This document shows positions 63,789-64,000 of a stretch of DNA of 64,000 nucleotides, piece after piece. The stretch is taken from assembly GCA_949289045.1 (NCBI GenBank), contig CASEMN010000004.1:124001-188000 (forward strand), given 5' to 3'. The position numbers and the translations under genes are program-made. The number at the start of each line of letters is the position of its first letter. Within the stretch, counting starts at the first letter, position 1. The notes under the pieces are model-generated. The model was given only the letters and a program-made list of their open reading frames with translations, was not told where the DNA came from and did not search any database. The stretch is from an uncultured Oscillospiraceae bacterium (GTDB lineage: Bacteria; Bacillota; Clostridia; Oscillospirales; Acutalibacteraceae).

Positions 63789-64000
63789 TTACTGCATGGG
63801 TTTGCCGCATTCAGGGCAGAATTTAGGAGTTGGATCTTCCGGGTCGGGTTCATAGCCGCAGGAAGCACACTTTACTTTTGCAGGCTTTGGTTTACCGCAG
63901 TTAGAACAGAATTTTCCTGTATTGTCGTTTCCGCAGGAGCACTTCCAGGTATCGACAACCGGCTTGGGTTTTCCGCAATTTGAACAGAATTTTCCCGTAT
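63789..64000 (-). CDS. Zinc-ribbon C-terminus of an SPFH-type protein (5' part outside window)
   Basis: Only about 70 C-terminal residues are visible. They contain tandem zinc ribbons, FCSNCGKPKP (twice), WKCSCG, KCASCG and FCPECGKPMQ at the end. Together with the following YdjG- and YdjH-like genes this matches the C-terminus of YdjI-like SPFH (stomatin-like) proteins, but the SPFH domain itself lies beyond the window, so the family is inferred from context. Confidence 0.7.
   Translation of the reverse strand, partial: TGKFCSNCGKPKPVVDTWKCSCGNDNTGKFCSNCGKPKPAKVKCASCGYEPDPEDPTPKFCPECGKPMQ

Overview
The window is a gene-dense chromosomal segment of a Gram-positive anaerobe, most likely a gut Clostridia of the Ruminococcaceae/Oscillospiraceae type. 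This is inferred from several features. There is a CIRCE-controlled hrcA-grpE-dnaK-dnaJ operon. L27 carries an N-terminal extension and its protease Prp is encoded beside it. A SigI/RsgI pair, a trimeric-type [FeFe]-hydrogenase operon, a ymfF/ymfH peptidase pair and a czcD (NiCo) riboswitch are present, and consensus SigA promoters and AGGAGG ribosome sites are frequent. No 16S/23S rRNA, tRNA, CRISPR array, integrase or intact insertion sequence was seen. The only rRNA gene is an orphan 5S with an 8-bp tandem duplication.

Layout. 1-6.4 kb: end of an unknown gene, a LicD-type transferase, a LacZ beta-galactosidase, a cytoplasmic ricin-lectin protein with a Lys/Ala/Pro tail, and a TM2-DUF2752 pair. 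6.4-11.6 kb: an ABC exporter and the two-component system that probably controls it through 11-bp-spaced boxes. 11.7-16.5 kb: the heat-shock operon. 16.6-20.1 kb: an XRE/membrane-protein pair, an aldo-keto reductase with a GtrA-like protein, and a lipid kinase. 20.2-26.0 kb: rplU-prp-rpmA, PspC, folD, lgt and the M16 pair, all on the minus strand. 26.2-33.5 kb: one giant GT84-GH94 beta-1,2-glucan synthase-like protein. 33.6-39.3 kb: YhaM-like nuclease, a 41-codon gene with an operator and a structured 3' region, a DUF6472-like protein, a GH30 glycosidase, a 38-codon membrane peptide, the orphan 5S gene, and a metal exporter under a NiCo riboswitch. 39.3-46.4 kb: gltX-glnS, a membrane protein, a CofE-like ligase, a LexA-box-controlled sigma-like pair, and a radical SAM protein. 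46.5-51.0 kb: two adjacent sigma-factor systems, ECF plus membrane partner and SigI plus RsgI. 51.4-56.4 kb: the electron-bifurcating-type hydrogenase operon. 56.5-64 kb: a P-loop protein, a GNAT acetyltransferase, a second GH2 beta-galactosidase and a YdjGHI-like membrane-stress operon cut by the window edge.

Together the genes suggest a fermentative, carbohydrate-degrading anaerobe that disposes of electrons as H2, senses extracellular polysaccharide or envelope state through SigI/RsgI and the two-component/ABC unit, and makes or turns over a beta-1,2-glucan. The least-explained items are the 41-codon gene with its dyad operator, the SOS-box sigma-like pair, the lectin with a lysine-rich tail, and the duplicated orphan 5S gene. 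All assignments come from reading motifs by eye; no database search was possible.
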